Part shown: positions 1-8,964 of the stretch, piece after piece
Numbering within the stretch: the first letter of the stretch is position 1
How the letters are laid out: each line of letters opens with the position of its first letter
Program-made: the position numbers and the translations under genes
Assembly (NCBI GenBank): GCA_963702495.1
Contig: CAVPDA010000004.1
Coordinates: forward strand, 1-64,000
DNA from: CAVPDA01 sp963702495
Lineage (GTDB): Bacteria; Pseudomonadota; Gammaproteobacteria; Burkholderiales; Rhodocyclaceae
Direction of reading: 5' to 3'
DNA length: 64,000 nucleotides
Notes under the pieces: generated by a model
Databases searched by the model: none
The model's input: only the letters and a program-made list of their open reading frames with translations
Told to the model about the DNA's origin: nothing

Positions 1-159
1 GCCGCCACCGTCACGGCGAGATGTGAGCTTTTCATGCTCTCGCTTCCAGGTTATCCATCTTGCTTGCACCAGCGCCGGTCCCACGCGAGCGCCTGCCCTG
101 CCTCATCCCCATTGCGCGCGCCCTCTCGGATGATGCCAGCCCTGTCCGCAACCTCACGG

Positions 160-504
160 TCACGGAGCGGCTTTGCCGTGCCATCCGCGCAGATCGTAGG
201 GGCCGAGCATTCCCGGGTGATCGAACGGCGTGTACCAGGCGCCCTGACTGTCGATGAATTTCAGGCTGGGCGGCAGGGGCTCGGAGATCCCGCGCAACGT
301 CTTGGCGCGCCACTCCCCGGATTGCTGGAATCCGCCCAGCGCAGGCGCGCCTTGCGGCCGTTCGAACGGAACAGGTCCGGCCACCGAAACGGTCCCCTTC
401 CCGACGGCGGGATTCTCCTGTGCCCATGCGGAACCCGATACACCCACGACAAGACCCACTGCAAGACCCAGACCGACGCACCGCCAGTTCATACGCGATC
501 CCAT
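160..504 (-). CDS. Small secreted protein of unknown family
   Basis: Encodes 114 residues with a clear Sec signal peptide: Arg near the start, a hydrophobic core at about residues 9-22 and an AWA|QE cleavage site after residue 28. The mature part is about 86 residues, rich in Pro and Gly, with no Cys and no membrane segment, so it is probably periplasmic or secreted. I do not recognise the family. A second Met at residue 5 (position 492) is an equally good start, and neither has a strong ribosome binding site. The next gene on this strand (846-1274) is separate and ends in its own terminator. Nothing convincing is seen between position 1 and 159. Function unknown. Confidence 0.6.
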   Translation of the reverse strand: MGSRMNWRCVGLGLAVGLVVGVSGSAWAQENPAVGKGTVSVAGPVPFERPQGAPALGGFQQSGEWRAKTLRGISEPLPPSLKFIDSQGAWYTPFDHPGMLGPYDLRGWHGKAAP

Positions 505-845
505 TGTTCAGGCAAACAAAGAGTCCGACCAGTGTTCTGGCGAGGGCAGGGACAGGCTGCTTCCGAACCCCCGCAGCATTTGGTCGAGGGGGCATACCCA
601 ATGCCCCGGTTGGCTTTCGAGCCGAACCGGAGTGACCCACACAGCGGCGCCGATGATTCATTGGAGCGTCGATGTTTCCTGCCTCATGCGGTGGAAGGAA
701 ACACTTGAACCACGAATGATTTATTAAGCGCGTATTTATATGCCGATCCGTCTGTCCGGTGTTGATTTGAGTCAAAGCGGCGCGGAGCGGACGAAAAAAA
801 GCAGGGGCAAGCCCCTGCTTTTCCTCTGCGAGAAAAAACCGCCGC
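505..845. other. Intergenic region upstream of the small secreted protein
   Basis: No supported gene. It holds the leader of the minus-strand gene ending at 160 and, at 797-822, the terminator of the repeat-protein gene. Long open frames here on both strands are Arg/Pro-rich and look like non-coding readings of GC-rich DNA. Confidence 0.5.
797..822 (-). terminator. Rho-independent terminator of the Met/Gly repeat protein gene
   Basis: A perfect inverted repeat (AAAAGCAGGGGC, 2-base loop, complement) follows the stop codon of the minus-strand gene ending at 846. On that strand it runs into seven T residues. It is A/T-flanked on both sides, so it could also act in the other direction. Confidence 0.8.
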
Positions 846-1274
846 TTACTTCTTGCCTTCCATGCCGGACATGCCGCTCATGCCCTTCTGCTCGGCGGGC
901 TTGGCCTTCGGCGCGTCGGCGGACTTGCCTTTCTCGTCGCCGCTCATGCCGGACATGCCTTCCTGCTTCTCGGTATGCTTCTTTTCGCTGGTTCTTCTTC
1001 TTGGTGGTGGCCTTTTCCTTGCTTTCCATACCTTCCATGCCGGACATTCCCTTCTGGCCTTCCATGCCGGACATGCCCTTCTGCTCGCCGGCCATGCCGG
1101 ACATGCCCTTCTGCTCGCCGGCCATGCCGGACATGCCCTTCTGCTCGCCGGCCATGCCGGACATGCCCTTCTGTTCGGCAGCGGGCTTGGCAGCGGCCTT
1201 CTCATCGGCGGCAAAGGAAGCGGTCGCGGCCAGCGCAACCACGGAGGAACCAGCACAGAGATCAGTTTGCTCAT
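846..1274 (-). CDS. Secreted Met/Gly/Ser repeat protein (frameshifted)
   Basis: Start at 1274 follows a GAGGAAAT ribosome binding site. The intended protein begins MSKLIS, changes frame near 1255 and continues AGSSVVALAATASFAADEK, a typical signal peptide. It then has tandem KGMSGMAGEQ decapeptides and a Lys-rich linker, changes frame back near 993 at an AAGAAGAAG run, and ends EQKGMSGMSGMEGKK. The two breaks cancel, so the encoded product would be about 140 residues. Small exported low-complexity proteins with Met-containing repeats occur in betaproteobacteria, but I cannot assign a function. Met-rich repeats can bind copper or silver; here that is only a guess. The frame breaks are probably sequence errors, since repeat and signal peptide are both intact in their own frames. 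Confidence 0.65.
   Translation of the reverse strand: MSKLISVLVPPWLRWPRPLPLPPMRRPLPSPLPNRRACPAWPASRRACPAWPASRRACPAWPASRRACPAWKARRECPAWKVWKARKRPPPRRRTSEKKHTEKQEGMSGMSGDEKGKSADAPKAKPAEQKGMSGMSGMEGKK
1081..1170. repeat. Three perfect 30-bp tandem repeats inside a coding region
   Basis: Positions 1081-1110, 1111-1140 and 1141-1170 are identical; a diverged fourth copy lies at 1051-1080. Each unit encodes one KGMSGMAGEQ decapeptide of the secreted repeat protein. The exact DNA identity suggests recent slippage or unequal exchange, so copy number may vary between strains. Confidence 0.9.
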
Positions 1275-1471
1275 CGGTAATTTCCTCACTTTGATTAGTA
1301 GTTGAGAGACGCTGACCACTAACAGGTCCTGTTAAATTGGTCACGCCTTTAACGTGGCACACCTTGCGCGGGTTAACATCGACATCCGATTTTCGCGCCA
1401 ATATGGAAGAATAATTCGGAAGATCTCCTATCTGGCTGAATATAAACGAATGTTTCAATCGGCGGCAGCAT

Positions 1472-2042
1472 CTACGAACGATCGCCAAGCGCCGGACCGG
1501 GCAGGACTGGCGCTGCCTCTCGCCACTGACCAGGCGCCAGTCCGGCAAGGGTCCACGGCCCGATTGCCCAGCGGATCAGGCGCAGCGTGGGGTGACCGAC
1601 CTTGGCCGTCATGCGCCTTACCTGGCGATTCTTGCCCTCGCGCAACCGGATCTCGATCCAGGATGTCGGGATATGACGACGACACGGATCGGCGGCGTGC
1701 GCGGCCATAGCCCGGATGGTTCCGGAATCGACCGCGCGGCGCAGGGCAGCGAGGTGAAATCGCCGAGATCGACCCCGCTTCGCAGCGCACCGAGTGCAGC
1801 CTGAGTCGGCACTCCTTCGACCTGTGCCCAGTAGGTCTTGGTCATTTTGCCCGGGGATCGGTGATGCGCCGCTCAACATCACCGTCATCCTGAGAACCAG
1901 CAGTCCTTCGCTGTCCGCATCAAGCCGGCCGGCGGCATAAACGGCGGGGACCGGCATGAATTCAGCAGCCCCGGCCGCCCACCTTCGCTCGTAAACTGCG
2001 AAAGACCCCGAACGGCTTGTTGAAGAGGATGATGCGGCTCAA
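1472..2042 (-). pseudogene. rluE: 23S rRNA pseudouridine synthase RluE/RsuA type, broken frame
   Basis: Pieces of one RsuA/RluE-family enzyme lie in order in different frames. From a possible TTG start at 2042 come IILFNKPFGVF, then VYAAGRLDADSEGLLVL (the catalytic Asp motif GRLDxxSEGLL), then YWAQVEGVPTQAALGALRSG, then PTSWIEIRLREGKNRQVRR and MTAKVGHPTLRLIRWAIG. Order and spacing match RluE, which makes pseudouridine 2457 in 23S rRNA in E. coli. At least four single-base breaks separate the pieces, near 2010, 1975, 1890 and 1670. Nothing of the enzyme appears deleted, so this may be a working gene with sequence errors or a very recent pseudogene. It lies 34 bases after aceK on the same strand. 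Confidence 0.75.
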
Positions 2043-2076
2043 TCGAGCCCTGCCCGCAGCGGCTCGGTCGGCAAGG

Positions 2077-3902
2077 TCAGGCGGTTTCGCGCTCCCGTGC
2101 AGCCGCGTCGTCGGCGGATTCAGCCGTGCACGAGGGCAGCCCGAAGATGTTGCAGAAACGCAATGATTCCGGATAGGGGAAGAAATCCACGATGATCCCG
2201 CTGCGGATGTTCTTCTGCGCCTCCTGCCAGAACTCCGGTCCCAGCAGGTCGGCGTGATAGCGCATGAAAAGCTTCCGGATCAGCGGTGAGCCCAGCAGGA
2301 AGGTGGCCCATTCCTCGGGAAAGACGTCGTTCCTGGCCACCGAATACCAGACCTCTCCCGACATCTCGTCCTCCAGGGACGGCGCCGCGGGATGCGGCGG
2401 AAGTTGCAGTCGGTGACATATTCGATCTCGTCGTAGTCGTAGAAGACGACCCGGCCGAAGCGGGTTACGCCGAAGTTCTTCCACAGCATGTCGCCCGGGA
2501 AGATGTTGGCCGCTGCCAGTTCCCGGATCGCATTGCCGTACTCCCGCACCGCATGGTCGGACTGTTCCTCGTCGGCTCCATCGAGATGGATATTGAGCGG
2601 GATCATGCGCAGTTCGATATAGAGGTGCTTGATGATCAGGGTATTGGCTTCCTCCTCGATCAAGGACGGGGCCAACCTGCGCAGTTCATCCAGCAGGGTT
2701 TGGCTGAAGCGCGCCTTGGGCAGGGCAACGTCCGAAAACTCCAGGGTATCGGCCATGCGACCCACCCGGTCCACCTGCTTCACCAGCAGATACTTGGACT
2801 TGACGGTGGCGCGGTCGGTGTCCTTGGACGAACCGAACACATCCTTGATGATCTTGAAAACGTAGGGGTAGGAGGGCAGCGTGAACACCAGCATGACCAT
2901 GCCGGGGATGCCCGGCGCGACGACGAACTCGTCCTGCGAGTGCCGCAGGTGGTGCATCACGTCGCGGTAGAACATGGTCTTGCCCTGTTTTTGCAGGCCC
3001 AGCATGGTATAGAGCTCCGCCCGCGGCTTGCCGGGCATGATCCCGGCCAGGAAATCGACGTAGGCGGAGGGCACCTCCATGTCCACCATGAAGTAGGCCC
3101 GGCTCAGGCTGAACAGCGTGACGATGCGGCGGAATTCCATCAACACTGCATCCAGCGTCAAGCGGCCGTTGGCGTCGTGCAGCACGGGAACGGCGAACGG
3201 GTACTCCTGGTTGCCGTTCAATACCTTGCCGATGACATAGGCGCCCTTGTTGCGGTAGAAGGCGGAGCTGAGTACCTGGATCTGCAGGTTCGGCTCATCG
3301 CGCGGCCAGCCCCCGAGATGCCGCTTGATGGAGGCGACCATGTAGCCGACGTCGCGATCGATATCGGCAAAAGGACACTGCCAGCCGAAATCGAGGAAAA
3401 CCTGGCGCAGGGTTCGGCGCAGACCGTCGCGCTGGGGATAGTAGCTGCGATAGGTGGGCGGATCGGATTCGATGTAGTCGGTGGAGATGGCGGGCCGGTA
3501 GAAGATGAAATCGTTGTTGAAATAGGTGCGGTGCATGATGCGGCAGAACACCGAATTGAAGAACGTCTCGGCCAGTTCCGGCTGCTTATGGTTGACGAGC
3601 AGTCCGATGTAGTACAGCTTCGCCTGCTGCCAGGTCGGGCTGTCCAGCAGGTCCGCGTGAAACTCGGCATGCAGGCGCTCCACCGTCTCCTTGACACGCT
3701 CGTCATAGAACTGGATGCGCTCCTTGACGGCGCGCTGCTGCGCCTGCCAATCCGCCGTGTCGAATCGCTCCTTCGCCAGCCGGCTCACTTCCCGGAACAG
3801 CCGGTAATGCTTGATGAACCCGTCCAGCATGGCCTGGGCGATTCGCTGGGCGGTGGGATTCTGGTTTGCTGGAGACTCGGACTGGTTCGACATCTTCGAC
3901 AT
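2077..3902 (-). CDS. aceK: Isocitrate dehydrogenase kinase/phosphatase (one frameshift)
   Basis: Bifunctional enzyme that phosphorylates and dephosphorylates isocitrate dehydrogenase, directing carbon to the glyoxylate bypass. Start at 3902 has an AGGAGTGC ribosome binding site. Most of the protein reads from 3902 to about 2400 and contains the nucleotide-binding segment VFTLPSYPYVFKIIKD and the catalytic segment FGRVVFYDYDEIEYV. After NFRRIP the frame breaks. The conserved C-terminus (EVWYSVARNDVFPEEW and following) continues in the next frame to the stop at 2077, giving about 600 residues, the normal AceK length. One missing base near 2395-2405 explains the break. It is divergent from icd, its substrate gene, 387 bases away. 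No aceA or aceB is seen in the window. Confidence 0.93.
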
Positions 3903-4289
3903 GCACTCCTGTGAATCGGATGGTGGCGGCAGGCGCCAAGCGGGCCGGCAGCGACTGCCGCGGACCCGCGATCGCTCCGCGGCCTCTGGGTATCACTATG
4001 ATTTATCGGGACTACCCATTCTCATGACGGTCCTCGCGGGAGTACCCGCCGGCGCACCGTGCGGCTAGCCCATCAGAAGGATTTACGAGATAATAAAAAA
4101 AGTAAAGTGGCCGGGCACGGAAATTCGCCCGACTCAATCGGCTTGGACGGCCGTCACGTCGATCCAGGCCCGACCGCCGCCAGGGTTTCCGGGTCTGCCC
4201 CAAGTGCCGAGCACGGCGTGGGGCAATCTTGTCCCGGGGGTAAGCGTGGCACCGCCCGCAGCATTCTTCGCCAACACGAGAGGATCAGC
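3903..4289. other. Divergent aceK/icd intergenic region
   Basis: No gene supported. It must carry promoters for both aceK and icd. A TATGAT hexamer at 3997-4002 resembles a -10 box toward icd, but no good -35 partner was found, so no promoter is called. Positions 4088-4110 form an A-rich stretch. Confidence 0.5.
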
Positions 4290-5522
4290 ATGACCGCATA
4301 CGCCAAGATAAAGGTACCGCAAGACGGCAAAAAAATCGTTCCCGGGCAGCCGATGCCGGACAATCCCATCATTCCCTACATCGAAGGCGACGGCATCGGC
4401 ATCGACATCACGCCGGTGATGAAGGCTGTGGTGGACGCAGCGGTGCAGAAGGCCTATGGCGGGAAGAAGCAGATCCACTGGATGGAAGTCTATGCCGGGG
4501 AGAAATCCACCAAGATCTACGGCGCCGACGTCTGGCTGCCGGAAGAGACGCTGGCCGCACTCAAGGAATTCAGCGTCTCGATCAAGGGTCCGATGACCAC
4601 GCCGGTCGGCGGCGGCATCCGTTCGCTCAACGTGGCGCTGCGGCAGGAACTCGACCTCTATCAATGCGTGCGGCCGGTGCGTTACTTCAAGGGCGTACCC
4701 TCCCCCCTGAAAGACCCGACCAGGACGGACATGGTGATCTTCCGCGAGAACACGGAGGACATCTACGCCGGCATCGAATGGGCGGCCGAATCCGACGGCG
4801 CCCGGAAACTCATCAAATTCCTGCAGGACGAGATGGGGGTCAAGAAGATCCGCTTCCCCGGCACTTCCGGCATCGGCATCAAGCCCGTGTCGCGCGAAGG
4901 AACCGAGCGCCTGGTGCGCGCCGCCATCAAGTACGCGATCGACAACAAGCGCAAGTCGGTGACGATCGTACACAAGGGCAACATAATGAAGTTCACCGAG
5001 GGCGGCTTCCGCGACTGGGCCTATGCCCTGGCGAAGAACGAGTTCGGCGCCGTGCCGATCGACGGCGGCCCGTGGTGCAAGCTGCCCAATGGCATCGTCG
5101 TCAAGGATGCCATCGCCGACGCCTTCCTGCAGCAGATCCTGTTGCGCCCGGCAGAGTACGATGTGATCGCCACCCTCAACCTGAACGGCGACTACATTTC
5201 GGATGCGCTGGCGGCCCAGGTGGGCGGCATCGGAATCGCCCCCGGTGCCAACATCTCCGACGTCTATGCCATATTCGAGGCCACCCACGGCACGGCACCG
5301 AAGTACGCCGGCAAGGACTACGTCAATCCGGGCTCCCTGATCCTCTCGGCCGAGATGATGCTGCGCCACATGGGCTGGAAGGAAGCGGCCGATCTGATCG
5401 TAAAGGCGATGGAAGCGGCGATCGGCGACAAGGTCGTGACCTATGATTTCGCACGCCTGATGGAGGGCGCCACGGAAGTGTCCTGCTCCAAGTTCGGTCA
5501 GGCGATGATCGACCGCATGTGA
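4290..5522 (+). CDS. icd: NADP-dependent isocitrate dehydrogenase
   Basis: Oxidative decarboxylation of isocitrate to 2-oxoglutarate in the TCA cycle. The 410-residue protein matches the long bacterial NADP family: IEGDGIGIDITP near the N-terminus, the regulatory loop GGGIRSLNVALRQELD, VIFRENTEDIYAGIEW, and HGTAPKYAGKDYVNP, whose Lys-Tyr pair and spacing are typical of NADP specificity. Ser112 in GGGIRSLN corresponds to the serine that AceK phosphorylates in E. coli, consistent with aceK next door. Start ATG at 4290 is preceded by GAGAGGA; an upstream in-frame extension to 4059 lacks family similarity and is rejected. The gene is intact and followed by a strong hairpin. Confidence 0.97.
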   Translation: MTAYAKIKVPQDGKKIVPGQPMPDNPIIPYIEGDGIGIDITPVMKAVVDAAVQKAYGGKKQIHWMEVYAGEKSTKIYGADVWLPEETLAALKEFSVSIKGPMTTPVGGGIRSLNVALRQELDLYQCVRPVRYFKGVPSPLKDPTRTDMVIFRENTEDIYAGIEWAAESDGARKLIKFLQDEMGVKKIRFPGTSGIGIKPVSREGTERLVRAAIKYAIDNKRKSVTIVHKGNIMKFTEGGFRDWAYALAKNEFGAVPIDGGPWCKLPNGIVVKDAIADAFLQQILLRPAEYDVIATLNLNGDYISDALAAQVGGIGIAPGANISDVYAIFEATHGTAPKYAGKDYVNPGSLILSAEMMLRHMGWKEAADLIVKAMEAAIGDKVVTYDFARLMEGATEVSCSKFGQAMIDRM

Positions 5523-5558
5523 GCGCCAAGCCGGGCGCAACGCCCCTCGGGAAGACGC

Positions 5559-5582
5559 GACGGGCCCGCATGCGGGCCCGTC
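5559..5582 (+). terminator. Perfect 24-bp palindrome downstream of icd
   Basis: GACGGGCCCGCA is followed directly by its exact reverse complement, 36 bases after the icd stop. It can fold into a very stable GC hairpin and is followed by TCCTTGG, a weak T tract. It probably helps end icd transcription or protects its 3' end. Confidence 0.55.
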
Positions 5583-5627
5583 TCCTTGGCGGTTCACTTC
5601 GTGGCGCCGCCCGTCGCCGATGCGAAC

Positions 5628-5659
5628 AAAAAACCCGGCGGGAGAACCGGCCGGGTTTT
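5628..5659 (-). terminator. Rho-independent terminator of the cold-shock gene
   Basis: On the minus strand AAAACCCGGC pairs with GCCGGGTTTT and runs into TTTTTTG. It lies 50 bases beyond the stop of the cold-shock gene. The A-rich side could also terminate icd read-through from the other direction. Confidence 0.75.
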
Positions 5660-5708
5660 CTAAGCCTGCGCCACGGGGTTGCCGCGCCGCAGCCGGAACT
5701 TCAAGCCG

Positions 5709-5912
5709 TCAAGCCGCCTGAATGTTCGACGCCTGCTTTCCTTTCGGCCCCTGCGTCACTTCGAAAGAGACTTTCTGCCCCTCCTTCAGTGTCTTGAAGC
5801 CGGCCATGTTGATGGCGGAGAAATGCGCGAACAGGTCTTCACTGCCGTCATCCGGAGTGATGAAACCATATCCCTTAGCGTCGTTGAACCATTTCACAGT
5901 ACCCGTTGCCAT
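5709..5912 (-). CDS. Cold-shock protein, CspA family
   Basis: A 67-residue single cold-shock domain protein, a small nucleic-acid-binding beta barrel acting as an RNA chaperone. Motifs are GTVKWFNDAKGYGFIT (containing RNP1, KGYGFI) and DLFAHF (RNP2), ending QGPKGKQASNIQAA. Length and sequence are typical of CspA/CspD-like proteins in betaproteobacteria; which paralogue it is cannot be told. Start at 5912 is preceded by GAGGAAAGC. It is divergent from clpS, and a Rho-independent terminator follows. The leader could be long, as in many csp genes, but no cold-box was identified. Confidence 0.95.
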   Translation of the reverse strand: MATGTVKWFNDAKGYGFITPDDGSEDLFAHFSAINMAGFKTLKEGQKVSFEVTQGPKGKQASNIQAA

Positions 5913-6310
5913 ATAAAGCTTTCCTCATATTGCGTATTACAAGCAGGCTTAACGCCCCTCATGTTTGACCTGCAAGACACACCAGGCATGGGAACCAAGC
6001 GGGTTTCAAGCGGAGTTGAAGCGCAGCGGACCGATGACACGGAGGAACTTGAGCCAAACACGGGTGACCTTTTACGCCTCTTCTTCCGCACTCGTCAAGC
6101 ATTTTCGCCTCGCGCCGCGATGCTGCAGGACAGCAATGCGCAAGGCGCATCGAGCGCGCGATCGAAACAATGCTGCCGATCCCGGTTCGATGCAACGCGA
6201 ATCGGCCCATGGATGGGGTCAATGATTCGGTCTATTCTCCCATTGGAAAGGGGAATGCACCGCGACGCATTCGATCTTGCGCAACGGGGAATTGTGTTTA
6301 GAATTGATCC
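5913..6310. other. Divergent csp/clpS intergenic region
   Basis: No gene supported. It contains the ribosome binding site and leader of the cold-shock gene on the minus strand and a likely clpS promoter at 6277-6304. Short open frames across it have no family-like features. Confidence 0.55.
6277..6304 (+). promoter_or_regulatory. Predicted sigma-70 promoter of clpS (possibly leaderless)
   Basis: TTGCGC at 6277-6282 and TAGAAT at 6299-6304 are separated by 16 bases, a good match to -35 and -10 elements. The clpS ATG begins at 6311, where transcription would be expected to start, and no Shine-Dalgarno sequence precedes it. If this promoter is used, the clpS message is leaderless. Confidence 0.45.
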
Positions 6311-6619
6311 ATGGCTACGCGTAAGCAGGACGAGTCTGTGCTCGAGGTGGAGCAGGCCAAAACCAAGCCGCCTCCCCTCTTCAAAGTGCTACTGCTTAAC
6401 GACGATTACACGCCGATGGATTTTGTGGTCCTGGTGCTGCAAAAATTCTTCTCCTTGAGTCGCGAACAAGCGACGCGCATCATGCTCAAAGTGCACAAGG
6501 AAGGTGTGGGCGTCTGCGGCGTGTATCCGAAGGATATCGCCGCAAGCAAAGTCGAACAGGTCAGCGCTTATGCGCGCGAGCACCAACATCCGCTGGCGTG
6601 CGTAATGGAGGAAAGTTGA
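6311..6619 (+). CDS. clpS: ClpS adaptor of the ClpAP protease
   Basis: A 102-residue adaptor that delivers N-degron substrates to ClpA. After a flexible N-terminus it has the ClpS core: LFKVLLLNDDYTPMDFVVLV, where NDD and the following Met help form the N-end residue pocket, then MLKVHKEGVGVCGVYPKDIA and a conserved C-terminal helix. It lies one base upstream of clpA, the usual pairing, with a GAGGAAAG ribosome binding site for clpA inside its end. No Shine-Dalgarno sequence is seen before its own ATG. Intact. Confidence 0.97.
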   Translation: MATRKQDESVLEVEQAKTKPPPLFKVLLLNDDYTPMDFVVLVLQKFFSLSREQATRIMLKVHKEGVGVCGVYPKDIAASKVEQVSAYAREHQHPLACVMEES

Positions 6620-6620
6620 G

Positions 6621-8889
6621 ATGATTGCGCAGGAGTTGGAAGTCAGTCTTACATATGGCGTTTGTCGAAGCGCGGCAGAAGCGGCACGAGTTCATCACCG
6701 TCGAACATCTGCTGCTGGCGCTGCTCGACAACCCTTCGGCCGCCGAGGTTCTGCGCGCCTGCGCGGCCAACGTGAACGAGCTGCGGAAGGAACTCAACGC
6801 CTTCATCAGCGAGCACACGCCCACGGTGGCAGGCACGGAAGAGATCGACACCCAGCCCACGCTGGGCTTCCAGCGTGTGATCCAGCGCGCGATTCTGCAT
6901 GTCCAGTCCTCCGGCAAGAAGGAAGTGACGGGCGCCAACGTGCTCGTCGCCATCTTCGGCGAGAAGGATTCGCACGCGGTCTATTTCCTGCAGCGCCAGG
7001 GAATCACCCGTCTGGACGTGGTCAATTTCATCTCCCACGGCATCACCAAGGCGCCGCAGGGCAGCGCCAAGCCGGGCGGCGAAGCGGAACAGGGGGAACA
7101 GGAGCAGGAGGGCCAGGCCGCCGGCGGCGCGCTCGAATCCTATACGCAGAACCTCAACGCCATGGCGTTGATGGGCAAGATCGATCCGCTCATCGGCCGC
7201 GACAAGGAACTGGAACGCGTCGTCCAGACCCTGTGCCGGCGCCGCAAGAACAATCCCCTGCTGGTGGGTGAGGCCGGCGTCGGCAAGACCGCCATCGCCG
7301 AGGGACTGGCGCGGCGCATCGTCGAGGCGCGCGTGCCGGAGATCCTGGCGCACGCCCAGATCTACGCCCTCGACATGGGCGCACTGCTGGCCGGTACCAA
7401 ATACCGCGGCGACTTCGAGCAGCGCCTCAAGGCGGTGCTGAAGCAGTTGCTGGAAAACCAGAACGCCATCCTGTTCATCGACGAGATCCATACGCTGATC
7501 GGCGCCGGCGCGGCCTCCGGCGGCACCCTCGATGCGTCCAACCTGCTGAAGCCGGCGCTCGCCTCCGGACAGCTCAAGTGCATCGGCGCCACCACGTACA
7601 ACGAGTACCGCGGCGTGTTCGAGAAGGACCATGCCCTGTCGCGGCGCTTCCAGAAGATCGACGTGAACGAGCCCTCGGTCGAAGAGACCGTGGCCATCCT
7701 GCGCGGGCTCAAGTCGCGCTTCGAGACCCATCACGGGGTCAAGTACTCCTCCACGGCGCTGTCCAGCGCCGCCGAACTGTCCGCCCGCTACATCAACGAC
7801 CGCCACCTGCCGGACAAGGCGATCGATGTCATCGACGAAGCCGGGGCGGCGCAGCGCATCCTGCCGAAATCCAGGCAGAAGAAGGTGATCGGCAAGACCG
7901 AGATCGAGGAGACGGTCGCCAAGATCGCGCGCGTGCCCTCGCAGCACGTGTCCACCGACGACCGCTCGGCGCTCAAGAACCTCGACCGCGACCTGCGGGC
8001 CGTGGTGTTCGGCCAGGACAAGGCCATCGATGCGCTGACCACCGCCATCAAGATGTCGCGCAGCGGCCTCGGGAATCCGCAGAAGCCGATCGGCTGCTTC
8101 CTCTTCAGCGGCCCCACCGGCGTCGGCAAGACCGAGGTGGCGCGCCAGCTCGCCTACTGCATGGGCATCGAACTGGTGCGCTTCGACATGTCGGAGTACA
8201 TGGAACGTCACGCCGTATCGCGCATGATCGGAGCGCCGCCGGGATATGTCGGTTTCGACCAGGGCGGGCTGCTGACCGAGGCCATCACCAAGAAGCCGCA
8301 TTCGGTGCTATTGCTGGACGAGATCGAGAAGGCCCATCCGGACATCTTCAACATCCTGCTGCAGGTAATGGATCACGGCACGCTGACGGACAACAACGGT
8401 CGCCAGGCGGATTTCCGCAACGTCATCATCGTCATGACCACCAATGCCGGTGCCGAAACGCTGCAGAAGGCGACCATCGGCTTCTCCGGTGGCCGGGAAG
8501 CGGGCGACGAGATGGCGGAGATCAAGCGCATGTTCGCGCCGGAGTTCCGCAACCGGCTGGACGCCATCATCTCCTTCAAGTCCCTCGACCACGAGGTCAT
8601 CCTGCGCGTGGTGGACAAGTTCCTCATGCAGCTCGAAGGCCAGCTGCACGAGAAGAAGGTGGAGGCGGTGTTCACCGACAACCTCAAGGCGTGGCTCGCC
8701 GAGAAGGGATTCGATCCGCTCATGGGAGCGCGCCCGATGGCGCGGCTGATCCAGGACACGATCCGCTCCGCCCTCGCCGACGAGCTCCTGTTCGGCCGGC
8801 TCGTCAGCGGCGGCAAAGTCACCATCGATATCGACGACGAGAGCAAGGTCAAGCTGGTGTTCCACGAGGAGGAAGTGGCGCCGGCCTGA
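6621..8889 (+). CDS. clpA: ClpA ATPase subunit of ClpAP (one frameshift near the start)
   Basis: AAA+ unfoldase that feeds proteins to ClpP. The authentic start is ATG 6621 (MIAQELEVSL), just after clpS. One extra base near 6652 shifts the frame, and the conserved MAFVEARQKRHEFITVEHLL and all that follows read in the frame ending at 8889. Domains: N-domain (1-145), D1 with GEAGVGKT and LFIDEIHTL, and D2 with GPTGVGKT and LLLDEIEKAHPD. An IGF tripeptide in TLQKATIGFSGG corresponds to the ClpP-binding loop. About 756 residues, normal for ClpA. The break is almost certainly a sequence error, because everything downstream is intact. A T-tailed hairpin follows. Confidence 0.96.
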
Positions 8890-8909
8890 TTCCCACCCAT
8901 CCGAACCAC

Positions 8910-8938
8910 TGGCGGCGCGCCATCGCCGCCATTTTTTT
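8910..8938 (+). terminator. Rho-independent terminator of clpSA
   Basis: GGCGGCG (8911-8917) pairs with CGCCGCC (8924-8930) and is followed by seven T residues. It lies 21 bases after the clpA stop and separates clpSA from rraA. Confidence 0.85.
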
Positions 8939-8964
8939 GCGTTGCCTCTTTGGAGCCCCGGACC

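Noticed and set aside
1051..1170. Regular 30-base repeats resembling a CRISPR array
   Set aside because: There are no unique spacers; the units are head-to-tail and encode a decapeptide within a secreted protein.
2286..3914. Long plus-strand open frame opposite aceK
   Set aside because: It is the mirror reading of a GC-rich gene; composition is His/Gly/Val-rich with no family motif, while aceK on the other strand is unmistakable.
3997..4002. TATGAT hexamer upstream of icd
   Set aside because: No acceptable -35 element at the right distance, so no promoter is claimed.
4134..5597. 487-residue minus-strand open frame opposite icd
   Set aside because: It covers an intact, fully recognised icd and has no motif of its own.
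6649..8301. 550-residue minus-strand open frame opposite clpA
   Set aside because: Antisense to a conserved ATPase; low-information sequence.
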